NCBI GenBank assembly: GCA_946482615.1
Contig: CAMLSF010000034.1
Coordinates: forward strand, 1 to 26,805
Length of the DNA stretch: 26,805 bases
Reading direction: 5' to 3'
DNA from: an uncultured Chromatiaceae bacterium
Lineage (GTDB): Bacteria; Pseudomonadota; Gammaproteobacteria; Enterobacterales; Alteromonadaceae
Numbering within the stretch: position 1 is the first letter of the stretch; each line of letters begins with the position of its first letter. Positions 16,086 through 25,737 of this stretch are shown here, in pieces. The notes beneath the pieces are model-generated. The model was not told the DNA's origin, searched no databases, and worked only from the letters and a program-made list of their open reading frames with translations. A program made the position numbers and the translations under genes.

Positions 16086-18287
16086 ATGCTTAGAATCCGC
16101 TGGTGCTTTGTCATCGTTGTTTTGGCTTTATTGGCGGCATGTGGTGGCGGTGGCGGCACTATCAGTGATGACGGTGGTGGATCCACCGAAGTGATCAGTA
16201 TCAGTCTGGCGTTAAGCACTACATCTGGGGTTGTGTCATCTGAGGTGAGTAAAGCTCAGCCTCTGACGTTAACCGCGACCTTATCGTCTTCCACAGGCCG
16301 CTCTATGGCGGGTCAACTGGTAACATTCAGTGTCAATGACGCACTTTTAGCAGGTTTTAATAACGAAGCAGGCACAGCCCAGACCAACAGTAATGGGGTG
16401 GCAACTATAGGGGTGCAGGTGGGCACCAAAAGTGGCGCCGGCACCATAGCTGCTACGTTGACAGGGGGACAATCTGCCACTATCAGTTTTGCTTCAGCCG
16501 GTGATGCGGACGATGTGGAACCTGAAAGGCCTGTGGGCTCCTTGCGCCTGATTGCCGATAATCTGCAGCTGGGCTCGGGTGGCACAGCTCAAGTGGCATT
16601 ATCTGCCATAGTTCTGGATACCAACAACATATTACAACCCGGCGTAACAGTACAGTTCAGTGCCAGTTCGGGTGAGTTACAGGTGCTCAGTGCTGTGACT
16701 GAAGCGGATGGGGTGGCTAAAGCAACCTTATCCAGCAGTGTGGATTCCTCATTACGAACAATCACAGTGATGGCATCTGTTGGTGATAAAACTGCGACCC
16801 TTGATATCAATGTAGTCGGCACCTCGATTTTAATCAGCGCTCCCCGTTCTATGGTGTTATCGGATGAAGTCACCATCACAGCGGATTTAACTGACTTTGA
16901 TGGCAAAGGTATACAAGGGCAAAGCTTAACTGTTACTTCTGCCTTAGGGAACCCTATTACCAGCACATCTCTTGTCACTGCTGGTAATAGTGGCAGAGTA
17001 TCTTTCAGTTACAGGGCAAGCCAGGGGGGAACTGATGAGATCCGGGTGACCGGACTGGGCGCGACTGCTGTTGCTACTCTCAGTATTCAGTCCGATCAAT
17101 TCCGCTTTTTAAACACCGAAGTGATTGAAGTACCGCTGGGTTCGGAACAGCAGCTTACAGCCGAGTGGCTGCTAAATAATTTACCTAATGCAGCCAAAGC
17201 ACTGAATTTTACTACGACCAGAGGAACCTTAGGCGTACTGACTGGTAACCTGACTCAGGTTTCTGTTGATCAGACCACCAATGCTCAGGGGCAAGCCTCT
17301 GTACTGGTGACGTCAGACTTCGCAGGCTTTGCGAATATTGCAGCGACAGAGATCCGTGCTGGAGCCACCGATTTGCTGACCACTCAAACTCAGGTTGAAT
17401 TTATTGCAACTGTGCCGGACACAATCAAAGTCTCGGCATTCCCCGCGCAGCTGGGGCCTGGTGAGCAAAGTGTGGTGCGTGCGGTCGTTCGGGATCAAAA
17501 TAATAATCCGGTGAAAAACCGTTCTGTTGCCTTTACTTTGAATGGTGCACCGGGTGGGCAGATTAATCCCGCAACGGCTATTACTGACTCACAAGGCCTG
17601 GCCAGCACAGTGTTTACTGCAGATAACACAACAGGTGCCGGAAGTGGGGCCAATTTGAGTATTTTAGCAACAGTGCTCAATACCACGCCCTCCGTCAGTG
17701 GCAATACACCTGTTGCTGTAGGGACCAGAACCTTGTTTTTCCGTTTTGGTACAGGTAATTCTTTAGGAACACCAAGTAATTCCTTGTTTGCGCAAGAGTT
17801 TTCTATACTTGTGACAGACTCATCCGGCAATCCTGTTGCAGGACAGGAGCTGAATGTTTCTGTATTGCCCCTGAGTTACAACAAAGGTTTTTGGCTTGCT
17901 GTACCAGATCTGGTCGACTTTGAGTACTGGGACCCAGTGATTACCAGTCCAGCCTGTCAGAGCGAGGATGTGAATAACAACGGAATTCTGGATCCGGGTG
18001 AAGACTTTAATGGGGATGGGCAACTGACACCGGGGAATGTCGCTTCTGTACCCCGTACTGTGCAGGCGGACGATAACGGTATAGCAACCTTTGACTTAAC
18101 TTATACCAGAGACATTGCGCCATGGACCAGAGTGTTAATTTCAGTCACGGGTTTTGCAGACGGCACGGAAAACATAGCAAGTCGTGAATACCGCACTTTA
18201 GTTTCGGGTGAATATACTTCGGATGAAACCGCAGCGCCGGCACGTAACCCCTTTGGTGAAGGAACGCTGTGCAGTGATACTGACTAA
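16086..18287 (+). CDS. Large lipoprotein with bacterial Ig-like (Big_1/invasin type) repeats and EF-hand-like loops
   Basis: The 733 residues begin with a lipoprotein signal (VVLALLAACGGGGG, C19; Gly at +2 suggests the outer membrane). About five Ig-like domains of 90-110 residues follow. Each carries the hallmarks of the invasin/Big_1 type: a start like QPLTLTATL, then GQLVTFSV, then a turn such as TNSNGVATIGV, EADGVAKATL, TNAQGQASVLV or TDSQGLASTVF. Near residue 628 come two calcium-type loops, DVNNNGILDPGE (628-639) and DFNGDGQLTPGN (640-651), set in a separate C-terminal domain. A surface or adhesive role is likely, but the ligand is unknown. GGGAG precedes the ATG and a strong terminator follows, so it forms its own unit. 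Confidence 0.85.
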   Translation: MLRIRWCFVIVVLALLAACGGGGGTISDDGGGSTEVISISLALSTTSGVVSSEVSKAQPLTLTATLSSSTGRSMAGQLVTFSVNDALLAGFNNEAGTAQTNSNGVATIGVQVGTKSGAGTIAATLTGGQSATISFASAGDADDVEPERPVGSLRLIADNLQLGSGGTAQVALSAIVLDTNNILQPGVTVQFSASSGELQVLSAVTEADGVAKATLSSSVDSSLRTITVMASVGDKTATLDINVVGTSILISAPRSMVLSDEVTITADLTDFDGKGIQGQSLTVTSALGNPITSTSLVTAGNSGRVSFSYRASQGGTDEIRVTGLGATAVATLSIQSDQFRFLNTEVIEVPLGSEQQLTAEWLLNNLPNAAKALNFTTTRGTLGVLTGNLTQVSVDQTTNAQGQASVLVTSDFAGFANIAATEIRAGATDLLTTQTQVEFIATVPDTIKVSAFPAQLGPGEQSVVRAVVRDQNNNPVKNRSVAFTLNGAPGGQINPATAITDSQGLASTVFTADNTTGAGSGANLSILATVLNTTPSVSGNTPVAVGTRTLFFRFGTGNSLGTPSNSLFAQEFSILVTDSSGNPVAGQELNVSVLPLSYNKGFWLAVPDLVDFEYWDPVITSPACQSEDVNNNGILDPGEDFNGDGQLTPGNVASVPRTVQADDNGIATFDLTYTRDIAPWTRVLISVTGFADGTENIASREYRTLVSGEYTSDETAAPARNPFGEGTLCSDTD

Positions 18288-18332
18288 CCTGACCTTGGGA
18301 TAATTCAAGAGCAGAGATGTTTGGTCTCTGAG

Positions 18333-18361
18333 AAAAAAGGCGGAATAAATTCCGCCTTTTT
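18333..18361. terminator. Terminator between the Ig lipoprotein gene and astB
   Basis: GGCGGAAT/ATTCCGCC stem with a 2-base centre (loop opens to four), six A upstream and five T downstream. It lies between convergent genes, 45 bp past the lipoprotein stop and 17 bp past the astB stop, and can act in both directions. Confidence 0.85.
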
Positions 18362-18378
18362 AACTGCAAGGGCTGCAA

Positions 18379-19722
18379 TTAATTGCGTTGGAACTGGTAG
18401 ACAGAACCTAATTTTAAGATTTGAGTCAGTTCATCTAAAGCCTGACGACTTTCAATTAACAGCTGTGGATCAGCTAAATCATCTTCACTGATTTGGTCGC
18501 GGTAATGTTTGTCTACCCACTGATTTAACCGGGCAAACAAGCTGTCGTTCATCAGAACAGCAGGATTAACCGCCTGATGTTCTGCATCACTCATAGCCAC
18601 ACGCAGGCGTAAACAGGCCGGACCGCCGCCATTTTGCATACTTTGTTTGACGTCAAAATAATGCACCTGACGGATAGGTGTGCCTCGTCCTGTCAGTTGT
18701 TCCAGATATGCGGATACCGTATCGCTGTCACGACACTCTGTCGGGGCAATAATGGCCATATCACCATTAGGTAAAGTGACCAGCTGGGTGTTAAACAGAT
18801 AAGTTTTTACGGCTTCTGCGACTGACACTTCAGAGGTTTTGACTTCAATAAAGTGCAAATCAGCTGCTGTGCCGAACTTACGGCGAATTTCATCCAGCTT
18901 GCTTTGGGTATCAACAAAAGCCTGTTCATGGAAAAACAGCACATTCTGGTTACCCACTGCAATAACGTCATTGTGAAATACGCCCTGATCAATCACATCC
19001 GGGTTTTGCTGCATCATCACAGCACCCTGCTCTGATAAGCCATGCAAGCGGGCAACGGCTTCACAGGCTTCCAGCGTATGGCGGGCCGGGAAGCGTTTAG
19101 GCGCTGGTTTGGATGAATCAAAGGCGTAGCGACCATAGACAAAAAGCTCGACACCTGCCTTACCATAATCGCTGCATAAACGGGTATGGTTGGCGGCACC
19201 TTCGTCACCAAAGTGATCGTTATCCGGCAAATGCTGGTGATGGGCAAAATACTTGTCATCACTGAACATGGCTTTGAGGATACGACCTGTGGTTAAAGGT
19301 TCCAGCGAGCGGTGAAACTTATTGGTTAAGTTGGCCGGAGTAAAATGAATTTTACCGTCTGCTGTATCTGCACTGGGTGAAATAGTCGCTGCATTGGCCG
19401 TCCACATACTGGAGGCTGAACAGACTGCTTTCAGCACAGCGGGGGCTTGTTTGGCCGCTTTACTTATCACTTCACTGTCCGTGCCGCTAAAACCTAAACG
19501 TCTTAAGGTATAGACGTCAGGCCTCTCCTGTGGCGCCAGTACGCCTTGTACTAAACCCAATTCAGACAAAGACTTCATCTTCTGCAAGCCCTGCTTAGCG
19601 GCTTGTTTCGGACTGGAGGTGTTTTTGGCGTTATTGAGCGAGGCAACATTGCCGATGGATAATCCGGCATAGTTGTGCGTCGGCCCGACCAGGCCGTCAA
19701 AGTTTGCTTCAAAGAACTTCAT
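18379..19722 (-). CDS. astB: N-succinylarginine dihydrolase
   Basis: AstB is the second enzyme of the arginine succinyltransferase pathway: it converts N2-succinylarginine to succinylornithine, CO2 and ammonia. The 447 residues match the family. The start [19 protein letters not shown] is diagnostic, and the catalytic residues can be seen at E174 ([10 protein letters not shown]), H250 ([15 protein letters not shown]) and C370 ([12 protein letters not shown]), in line with the Glu/His/Cys set of the E. coli enzyme. It stands alone: no astC, astA, astD or astE is within the window. AAGGA lies 11 bases before the ATG. It is divergent from topA, sharing about 240-280 bp of upstream DNA. Confidence 0.96.
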   Translation of the reverse strand: MKFFEANFDGLVGPTHNYAGLSIGNVASLNNAKNTSSPKQAAKQGLQKMKSLSELGLVQGVLAPQERPDVYTLRRLGFSGTDSEVISKAAKQAPAVLKAVCSASSMWTANAATISPSADTADGKIHFTPANLTNKFHRSLEPLTTGRILKAMFSDDKYFAHHQHLPDNDHFGDEGAANHTRLCSDYGKAGVELFVYGRYAFDSSKPAPKRFPARHTLEACEAVARLHGLSEQGAVMMQQNPDVIDQGVFHNDVIAVGNQNVLFFHEQAFVDTQSKLDEIRRKFGTAADLHFIEVKTSEVSVAEAVKTYLFNTQLVTLPNGDMAIIAPTECRDSDTVSAYLEQLTGRGTPIRQVHYFDVKQSMQNGGGPACLRLRVAMSDAEHQAVNPAVLMNDSLFARLNQWVDKHYRDQISEDDLADPQLLIESRQALDELTQILKLGSVYQFQRN

Positions 19723-19916
19723 TTTTGCTTTATTCCTTCATTTTTGGGAAGGGGCACTGCTTTTATTATTATTGCGGCCGTTGCTTCATTTTTACCTGCG
19801 TACTTATAGCCACAGCCTGGTTGGCTGCGCTTTGACTACTTTATGCAGGTCCGCTGATTTATTCAGCGAAAAGTCACTAAATTGTGACCTTCTGGCATAA
19901 TAATGAACTTATTCTC

Positions 19917-19945
19917 TTGTCACAACTTGAGTTTACGGATATACG
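19917..19945 (+). promoter_or_regulatory. Putative topA promoter
   Basis: TTGTCA (19917-19922) and TATACG (19940-19945) with a 17-bp spacer form a good sigma-70 site, giving a leader of about 50 bases to the chosen topA start. A GTCAC motif overlaps the -35, and a GTCAC-N6-GTGAC inverted repeat lies just upstream at 19873-19888. Confidence 0.55.
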
Positions 19946-19999
19946 TTAAAAAAGAAGTGCCCTGTGGCACGCGAAAAGGTCAGGGATCTCAATCATAAA

Positions 20000-22597
20000 A
20001 TGGCGAAATCACTAGTCATAGTCGAATCACCAGCGAAAGCTAAAACCATCAATAAATACCTTGGAAATGACTTTATCGTTAAATCCAGTGTTGGTCATAT
20101 CCGCGATCTGCCCACCAGCAGTAACAAAGAAAAAGCCAAAGAAGACAAGACTAAGCTCAGCAAAGAGCAAAAAGAGTATCAGGCTCTGGTTGAACGTATG
20201 GGTGTTGATCCCAACAACAACTGGCAGGCCCGTTATGAAATTTTGCCCGGCAAAGAAAAAGTTGTTAAAGAGCTGAAAGCTCTGGCTGAAAAAGCCGACA
20301 CTGTTTATCTGGCAACGGACTTAGACCGGGAAGGGGAGGCGATCGCCTGGCACCTTCAGGAAATTATTGGTGGTGAGCATCAGAAGTTCAAGCGGGTGGT
20401 GTTTAACGAAATCACCCAAAACGCCATTAAAAATGCGTTTGTTGAACCAGGTGAAGTGAATCAGCACAGAGTCAATGCCCAGCAAGCCCGTCGCTTTTTA
20501 GACCGGGTTGTGGGTTTTATGGTTTCGCCACTGCTGTGGAAAAAAGTGGCCCGTGGCTTGTCCGCAGGCCGGGTGCAGTCTGTTGCTGTGCGTTTAGTGG
20601 TCGAGCGTGAGCGCGAAATTAAAGCTTTTGTGCCGGAAGAATACTGGACTGTGGCTGCTGACACACAAACCAACGCAGGAGTGAACCTGCAGCTGGAAGT
20701 GGCTAAGCAGGCCGGAAAAGCCTTCAGACCTGAAAATAAAGCCCAGACAGATGCGGCAGTGGCTTTGCTGCAAAAAGCCAGCTACAAAGTCACAGAGCGT
20801 GAAGATAAGCCATCAAGCAGCAAAGCTCAGGCGCCATTTATCACCTCAACCCTGCAGCAAGCCGCCAGCACCCGATTAGGTTATGGTGTGAAGAAAACCA
20901 TGATGCTGGCGCAGCGTTTATACGAAGCGGGTCACATCACTTACATGCGTACTGACTCGACCAACTTAAGTGTCGATGCTCTGACAGCCTGCCGCTCTTA
21001 CATTGAACAGAATTTTGGTGCTAAGTACTTGCCGGAACAGCCATTGAGTTATGGCAGCAAAGCCAATGCCCAGGAAGCGCACGAAGCCATTCGTCCATCC
21101 GATGTATTTGTGTTAGCCAGCAGCCTGCAGGATATGGAAGCCGATGCCCGAAAACTGTACGAGCTGATTTGGCGCCAGTTTGTCGCCTGTCAGATGCCAT
21201 CAGCCCAGTACGATGTCACTACTATTACGGTTACAGCAGCGGACTTTGAATTAAAAGCCAAAGGCCGGGTATTACGTTTTGATGGCTGGACTAAAGTGCA
21301 ACCTGCGCAAAAACGCAAAGACGAAGAAGAGCTGGAGCTGCCGGATGTAAAACCTGGCGAAAGTCTGGCGCTGGAGCAGTTAATCCCGGCTCAGCATTTT
21401 ACTAAACCACCAGCACGTTTTAGCGAAGCCAGTTTAGTCAAAGAGTTGGAGAAGCGTGGTATAGGCCGTCCTTCGACTTACGCCGCTATTATTTCGACTA
21501 TTCAGGAGCGTGGTTATGTCAAAGTGGACAACCGTCGTTTCTATGCTGAAAAAATGGGTGAAATTGTCACAGACCGTTTAGTTGAAAACTTCAGCGATTT
21601 AATGAGTTACGACTTTACTGCCAATATGGAAGTCCGGCTGGATGATATAGCTCAGGGCGAGTTGCAGTGGAAAAAGGTTCTGGACCAATTCTACGGCGAT
21701 TTTTCTCATCAGTTAAAAACAGCAGAAGCAGACCCTGAGCAAGGTGGCATGCGCACCAATCAGTTTGTGCTGACCGATATTGCTTGCCCGACTTGTGGTC
21801 GTCAGATGGGCATTCGTACTGCGTCCACCGGCGTGTTTTTAGGCTGTTCAGGCTACAACCTGCCGCCGAAAGAGCGTTGCACCACCACCATGAACCTGAC
21901 GCCTGGTGATGATGTGGTCGAAGTGGCCGATGATGACGAACTGGAAACCGAAGTACTGCGTCATAAAAAACGTTGTGCTAAATGTGGCACTGCTATGGAT
22001 CATTACCTGATTGACGAGCAGCGTAAGCTCTACGTTTGTGGTAATAACCCGGGCTGTGACGGTTATCTGGTTGAATCCGGTGTGTTTAAGCTCAAAGGTT
22101 ATGATGGCCCACTGATCGAATGTGAAAAGTGTGGTTCGGATATGCAGCTCAAGTCCGGCCGTTTTGGTAAGTACTTTGGCTGTACCAACGATGCCTGCAA
22201 AAACACCCGTAAGCTGCTGAAAAATGGTGAAGCAGCACCGCCGAAAGAAGATCCGGTGCATTTACCTGAACTCAAATGCGAAAAGTCAGACACTTATTTT
22301 GTGTTGCGTGATGGTGCCGCCGGTTTGTTCCTTGCTGCCGCGACTTTCCCTAAATCCAGGGAAACACGGGCGCCTCTGGTGTCTGAACTGGCCCGTTTTA
22401 AAGATCGGATTATGCCGAAGTTTCATTATCTGGCTGAAGCGCCTGCAGCGGATACGGCAGGCAATCCTGCGATCATCCGCTGGAGTCGTAAGACCAAACA
22501 GCAATATGTGATGACGGAAAAAGACGGCAAAGCCACAGGCTGGTCGGCCTGGTACGAAAATGGCCGCTGGGTCGTGACCAAAGAAAAAGAAAAGTAA
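20000..22597 (+). CDS. topA: DNA topoisomerase I
   Basis: TopA relaxes negative supercoils by cutting one strand. I start at the ATG at 20000 ([20 protein letters not shown], as in E. coli), giving 865 residues; a GTG at 19964 is also open and would add 12. The Toprim domain holds E9 and the acidic set in [11 protein letters not shown] (D107, D109, E111). The active-site tyrosine is Y315 in [10 protein letters not shown], matching E. coli Y319 with a constant offset of four. Three C-terminal zinc ribbons are seen (CPTCGRQMG...C, CAKCGTAM...[15 protein letters not shown]...CTNDAC), then basic DNA-binding ribbons rich in Trp. Supercoiling control is known for this gene in E. coli. It lies upstream of cysB, as in E. 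coli, with two extra genes between. Confidence 0.98.
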   Translation: MAKSLVIVESPAKAKTINKYLGNDFIVKSSVGHIRDLPTSSNKEKAKEDKTKLSKEQKEYQALVERMGVDPNNNWQARYEILPGKEKVVKELKALAEKADTVYLATDLDREGEAIAWHLQEIIGGEHQKFKRVVFNEITQNAIKNAFVEPGEVNQHRVNAQQARRFLDRVVGFMVSPLLWKKVARGLSAGRVQSVAVRLVVEREREIKAFVPEEYWTVAADTQTNAGVNLQLEVAKQAGKAFRPENKAQTDAAVALLQKASYKVTEREDKPSSSKAQAPFITSTLQQAASTRLGYGVKKTMMLAQRLYEAGHITYMRTDSTNLSVDALTACRSYIEQNFGAKYLPEQPLSYGSKANAQEAHEAIRPSDVFVLASSLQDMEADARKLYELIWRQFVACQMPSAQYDVTTITVTAADFELKAKGRVLRFDGWTKVQPAQKRKDEEELELPDVKPGESLALEQLIPAQHFTKPPARFSEASLVKELEKRGIGRPSTYAAIISTIQERGYVKVDNRRFYAEKMGEIVTDRLVENFSDLMSYDFTANMEVRLDDIAQGELQWKKVLDQFYGDFSHQLKTAEADPEQGGMRTNQFVLTDIACPTCGRQMGIRTASTGVFLGCSGYNLPPKERCTTTMNLTPGDDVVEVADDDELETEVLRHKKRCAKCGTAMDHYLIDEQRKLYVCGNNPGCDGYLVESGVFKLKGYDGPLIECEKCGSDMQLKSGRFGKYFGCTNDACKNTRKLLKNGEAAPPKEDPVHLPELKCEKSDTYFVLRDGAAGLFLAAATFPKSRETRAPLVSELARFKDRIMPKFHYLAEAPAADTAGNPAIIRWSRKTKQQYVMTEKDGKATGWSAWYENGRWVVTKEKEK

Positions 22598-22606
22598 TTT
22601 CAATGC

Positions 22607-22638
22607 ATTAAAAAAGGCGCTTAGGCGCCTTTTTTAAT
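22607..22638 (+). terminator. Rho-independent terminator after topA
   Basis: GGCGC/GCGCC stem with loop TTAG, extended by ATTAAAAAA and TTTTTTAAT on the two sides, 9 bp past the topA stop. Confidence 0.88.
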
Positions 22639-22648
22639 GTCTGAGCAC

Positions 22649-22833
22649 TATACCCAAAGTAATTGAAGTTGCAGGGAGGCGACAAGTGAGTGAGACCCCA
22701 GGAGCATAGTTGTCCTATGTGCAATTGGATTGAGGCGAAAATGCGCACACAATGCCAAGTACATATTTTCTCTATATGTCTGGGGCGAGAGCACGCAGTC
22801 AACAAAGCTGCAGCTTCAAGTACGAAGGGGATA
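22649..22833. repeat. ERIC-like palindromic element with a central insertion
   Basis: The ends TATACCC and GGGGATA are near-inverted, and the two arms pair imperfectly over about 50 bp. On the left are TTGAAGTTGCAGGGAGGCGA, CAAGTGAGTGAGACCCCAGG and AGCATAG; on the right are TCTGGGGCGAGAGCACGCAG and TCAACAAAGCTGCAGCTTCA. The parts CCCCAGGAGC and TGGGG(C/T)GAG are those of ERIC repeats of enterobacteria and vibrios, which are about 127 bp long. This one is 185 bp. The excess is roughly 57 bp between the inner hairpin CATAGTTGTCCTATG and the right arm (about 22722-22778). It fills the gap between the topA terminator and the stop of the convergent gene. Confidence 0.85.
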
Positions 22834-22834
22834 G

Positions 22835-23596
22835 TTACCACTTACGTTTAGGGGCGAACAGCACATCCAAATCGTTGTTTTCCATTTCGGCTTTTTTCTG
22901 CCTGTCGCGCAGATTACCTTCTTTTAATTCAGTGGCTATGTCTTCCAATATCGTCATTACTTCACTTTTACGAATGGTGACGTAATCGTCCACGTGCGCG
23001 CAATTTGACAAAGTGGTTAAGGCTTTTTCGTAGCATTGACGCGCTGACCCTAACATATTACCTGCCCGAGCCTGATTGCCGCGTTTAATCTGACTTTCCA
23101 CGTTAATACGCAACTGCAGCATCTCCAGCCGCCTGTCTTCCTGCACTACAGTTTGAGTATCAATATTCCCCCTGGCATGTTCAGCCCGCAAAATAGTGCG
23201 CAGTTTTTTAATGCCCTGGATCATACTGATAATTTGTTTATCGTTATCCGGCATAGTTAAGCCTTCGACTGTCATATCCCCTGAGGTGGTGTCATTTAAG
23301 CGGGCTTCAGTCTCTCCGATCCGTTTCTTCAGATCTTTTGAATTGGGCTCCAGCTCCAGCATAGCTTTGAGCGTGACCACTATACGTTTGAGCAGCATTT
23401 GCACTATGCCTTTGGTAATAGGCACATTGGCTGCGTTCAGCAGAATGTCTTCTGTATCTTCCAGCAGCGATCTGAGTTTAGAAAACTCAGCGCGTTTGAG
23501 CGATGCCAGTCGCTCTTTATGTTGCTGCACGGCGTTGACAATCACGGCGATAATCACCAGTGCAACAACCAGTACAATGATAATGGTAAAAAGCAT
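22835..23596 (-). CDS. Membrane-anchored coiled-coil protein, function unknown
   Basis: The gene encodes 253 residues with GGAG 5 bases before the ATG. Residues 1-23 (LFTIIIVLVVALVIIAVIV) form one transmembrane helix; the rest is charged, almost wholly helical and likely cytosolic. Recognisable stretches are SLLEDTEDILLNAANVPITK, MLLKRIVVTLKAMLELEP, and ARQCYEKALTTLSNCAH, the last with a TPR-like spacing. I know of similar unnamed proteins in marine gammaproteobacteria but no function. The stop codon is followed within two bases by the ERIC-like element, so its 3' untranslated RNA would carry that hairpin. The gene converges with topA and is followed in reverse by the kinase gene; 105 bp separate the two. 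Confidence 0.75.
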   Translation of the reverse strand: MLFTIIIVLVVALVIIAVIVNAVQQHKERLASLKRAEFSKLRSLLEDTEDILLNAANVPITKGIVQMLLKRIVVTLKAMLELEPNSKDLKKRIGETEARLNDTTSGDMTVEGLTMPDNDKQIISMIQGIKKLRTILRAEHARGNIDTQTVVQEDRRLEMLQLRINVESQIKRGNQARAGNMLGSARQCYEKALTTLSNCAHVDDYVTIRKSEVMTILEDIATELKEGNLRDRQKKAEMENNDLDVLFAPKRKW

Positions 23597-23701
23597 TCAC
23601 ACTCCGTTGAGCCCAAAGCGTTAAGGGCTTCTCTGTTAAAGCTGGTTTTTAACCAGTGTTCAAAACTGCTGTATTTTAAACATCTTTATACTAAGACCAA
23701 A

Positions 23702-24394
23702 TCAAGGCAGAAACAGACTGAACAGTGCTCCACCATACAAACCACCATTGCTTAAGCGAATAAAACCTGTTTTACCATGATTTTTATGGGCTTTGGCAAT
23801 TAACCCTGCAAAAAACAGGCCTAAACCTGTACGTCCTGCTGCTAAATTTAAATCTTTCATCAGGGTATCGGCATTGTCCAGCATAAATTCAGGATAACCC
23901 GGGCCGTCATCATGCAACTCTATGGCTAGACCATGTTCAGTGCGCTCAGCCCGCAATAATAATTTACTTTTGGTGTAACGTAGTGCATTGACAAACATAT
24001 CATTCAGCAGGTTGCTGATCAGATCACTGTCAAAATACCAAAGCAGCTCGCTGCCGCTTTCTATCTCCACCTGAATATTTTTTTGTGCGCTGTACATTTC
24101 ATTCTTAAGCAGAACTTCTTCAAATAAATCAGAGATATAATACTGATCAATTTGCAGCGGTAACTGGTTTTTTTCGATACGGTACAACGACAGTAACTGT
24201 AATAAATTGATATTCAACCGGTTCGCTTCATAGTGAATACGGGACAACTCTTCGCGGCCATTGTTGTCCAGTTGCTGCTGTTCTTGCTGCAGGTTATCAA
24301 TGGACTGGATCAGCAGGCACAAAGAGTTTTTCATATCATGTGCGGCAGACGCCAGCACTGTAGCAAAGTCGATGGATGAGTCTGAACCTGACAT
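23702..24394 (-). CDS. Soluble sensor histidine kinase without input domain
   Basis: The 230 residues comprise only a kinase core. The phospho-acceptor box is SAAHDMKNSL with H19. The ATPase domain shows the N box (DMFVNALRYT, N136), G1 (HDDGPGYP, D163-G-P-G166) and G2 (GRTGLGLFF, 187-195). No transmembrane helix, PAS or HAMP domain precedes H19, so any input must come through a partner or the helical region at 20-75. No response regulator is adjacent in the window. The gene is transcribed away from cysB with 158 bp between, and GGGGA gives a ribosome site. It is a true kinase by motifs; its pathway cannot be told. Confidence 0.88.
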   Translation of the reverse strand: MSGSDSSIDFATVLASAAHDMKNSLCLLIQSIDNLQQEQQQLDNNGREELSRIHYEANRLNINLLQLLSLYRIEKNQLPLQIDQYYISDLFEEVLLKNEMYSAQKNIQVEIESGSELLWYFDSDLISNLLNDMFVNALRYTKSKLLLRAERTEHGLAIELHDDGPGYPEFMLDNADTLMKDLNLAAGRTGLGLFFAGLIAKAHKNHGKTGFIRLSNGGLYGGALFSLFLP

Positions 24395-24465
24395 ACCGTC
24401 CCCGATGATCCTGTTGTACCGCTATTGATACACAAACAGCAGTTTTTTTAGTTACTATTGGTTAT

Positions 24466-24517
24466 ATATTCCAACTAAATCAAAATTAGTTGGAATATCC
24501 AAACGAATATGTATAGT
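24466..24517 (+). promoter_or_regulatory. cysB promoter with a perfect 13-bp inverted repeat over its -35
   Basis: ATATTCCAACTAA (24466-24478) and its exact complement TTAGTTGGAATAT (24486-24498) are 7 bases apart. A sigma-70-like pair, TTGGAA (24490-24495) and TATAGT (24512-24517) with a 16-bp spacer, puts the right arm on the -35 of cysB. A protein bound here would block cysB and could also affect the divergent kinase gene. CysB represses its own gene in enterobacteria, so it is the first candidate. Confidence 0.6.
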
Positions 24518-24549
24518 GTTTATATCATATGCCAAGAACGGATCACTGA

Positions 24550-25530
<981 letters not shown>

Positions 25531-25545
25531 CTTTTCCGGAGCACA

Positions 25546-25570
25546 CAGAGGGCCTTACAGGCCCTTTCTG
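25546..25570 (+). terminator. Probable weak terminator after cysB
   Basis: AGGGCC/GGCCCT stem (25549-25565) with loop TTACA, followed by only TTCTGTTG. The T-run is poor, so the site may be leaky. It overlaps the end of the doubtful minus-strand frame at 25555-25722. Confidence 0.5.
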
Positions 25571-25722
25571 TTGAGCAGCAGGGAAGGGCAAGCTTTTGCC
25601 TCAGCTTCTGACAAAGGCTCATCAGACTGGCCATACCTCTGAATACTGCCGATACCCGCCTGCATTAAATCCCATACGTTGTCTGAACTGCCAGGGCTAC
25701 TGCACAGAGGTAGCAAGATCAT
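25555..25722 (-). CDS. Doubtful small ORF in the cysB-metR gap
   Basis: A 55-codon minus-strand frame starts MILLPLCSSPGSSD at the ATG at 25722, with GGGA 6 bases upstream, and ends inside the cysB terminator stem. Its composition is ordinary for a protein, including NVWDLMQAGIGSIQRY, and it would start directly downstream of the MetJ-type boxes at 25738-25769 if transcribed from them in reverse. I recognise no family. No minus-strand promoter is clear and no terminator follows. It may be a small protein, a remnant of a methionine gene once divergent from metR, or chance. Apart from this frame and the elements listed beside it, the 329 bp between cysB and metR hold nothing I can identify. Confidence 0.25.
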   Translation of the reverse strand: MILLPLCSSPGSSDNVWDLMQAGIGSIQRYGQSDEPLSEAEAKACPSLLLNRKGL

Positions 25723-25737
25723 GTTATTCCCATATTT

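Noticed and set aside
19864..19930. CRP or ArgR operator between astB and topA
   Set aside because: The inverted repeat has GTCAC-N6-GTGAC polarity, opposite to the CRP site TGTGA-N6-TCACA, and the ArgR-like match is too partial to assert.
19964..19999. Upstream GTG start for topA adding 12 residues
   Set aside because: The ATG at 20000 matches the N-terminus of the family exactly. The spacing from AGGGA to that ATG is long, so the GTG is not fully excluded.
22608..22841. 77-codon frames on both strands through the ERIC-like element
   Set aside because: The element explains the open frames, as palindromic repeats often give chance ORFs. No ribosome site was seen.
25555..25735. Cobalamin or SAM riboswitch in the cysB-metR gap
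   Set aside because: I looked for the conserved cobalamin-box blocks and SAM aptamer helices on both strands and did not see them. The tandem met boxes account for the regulation better.
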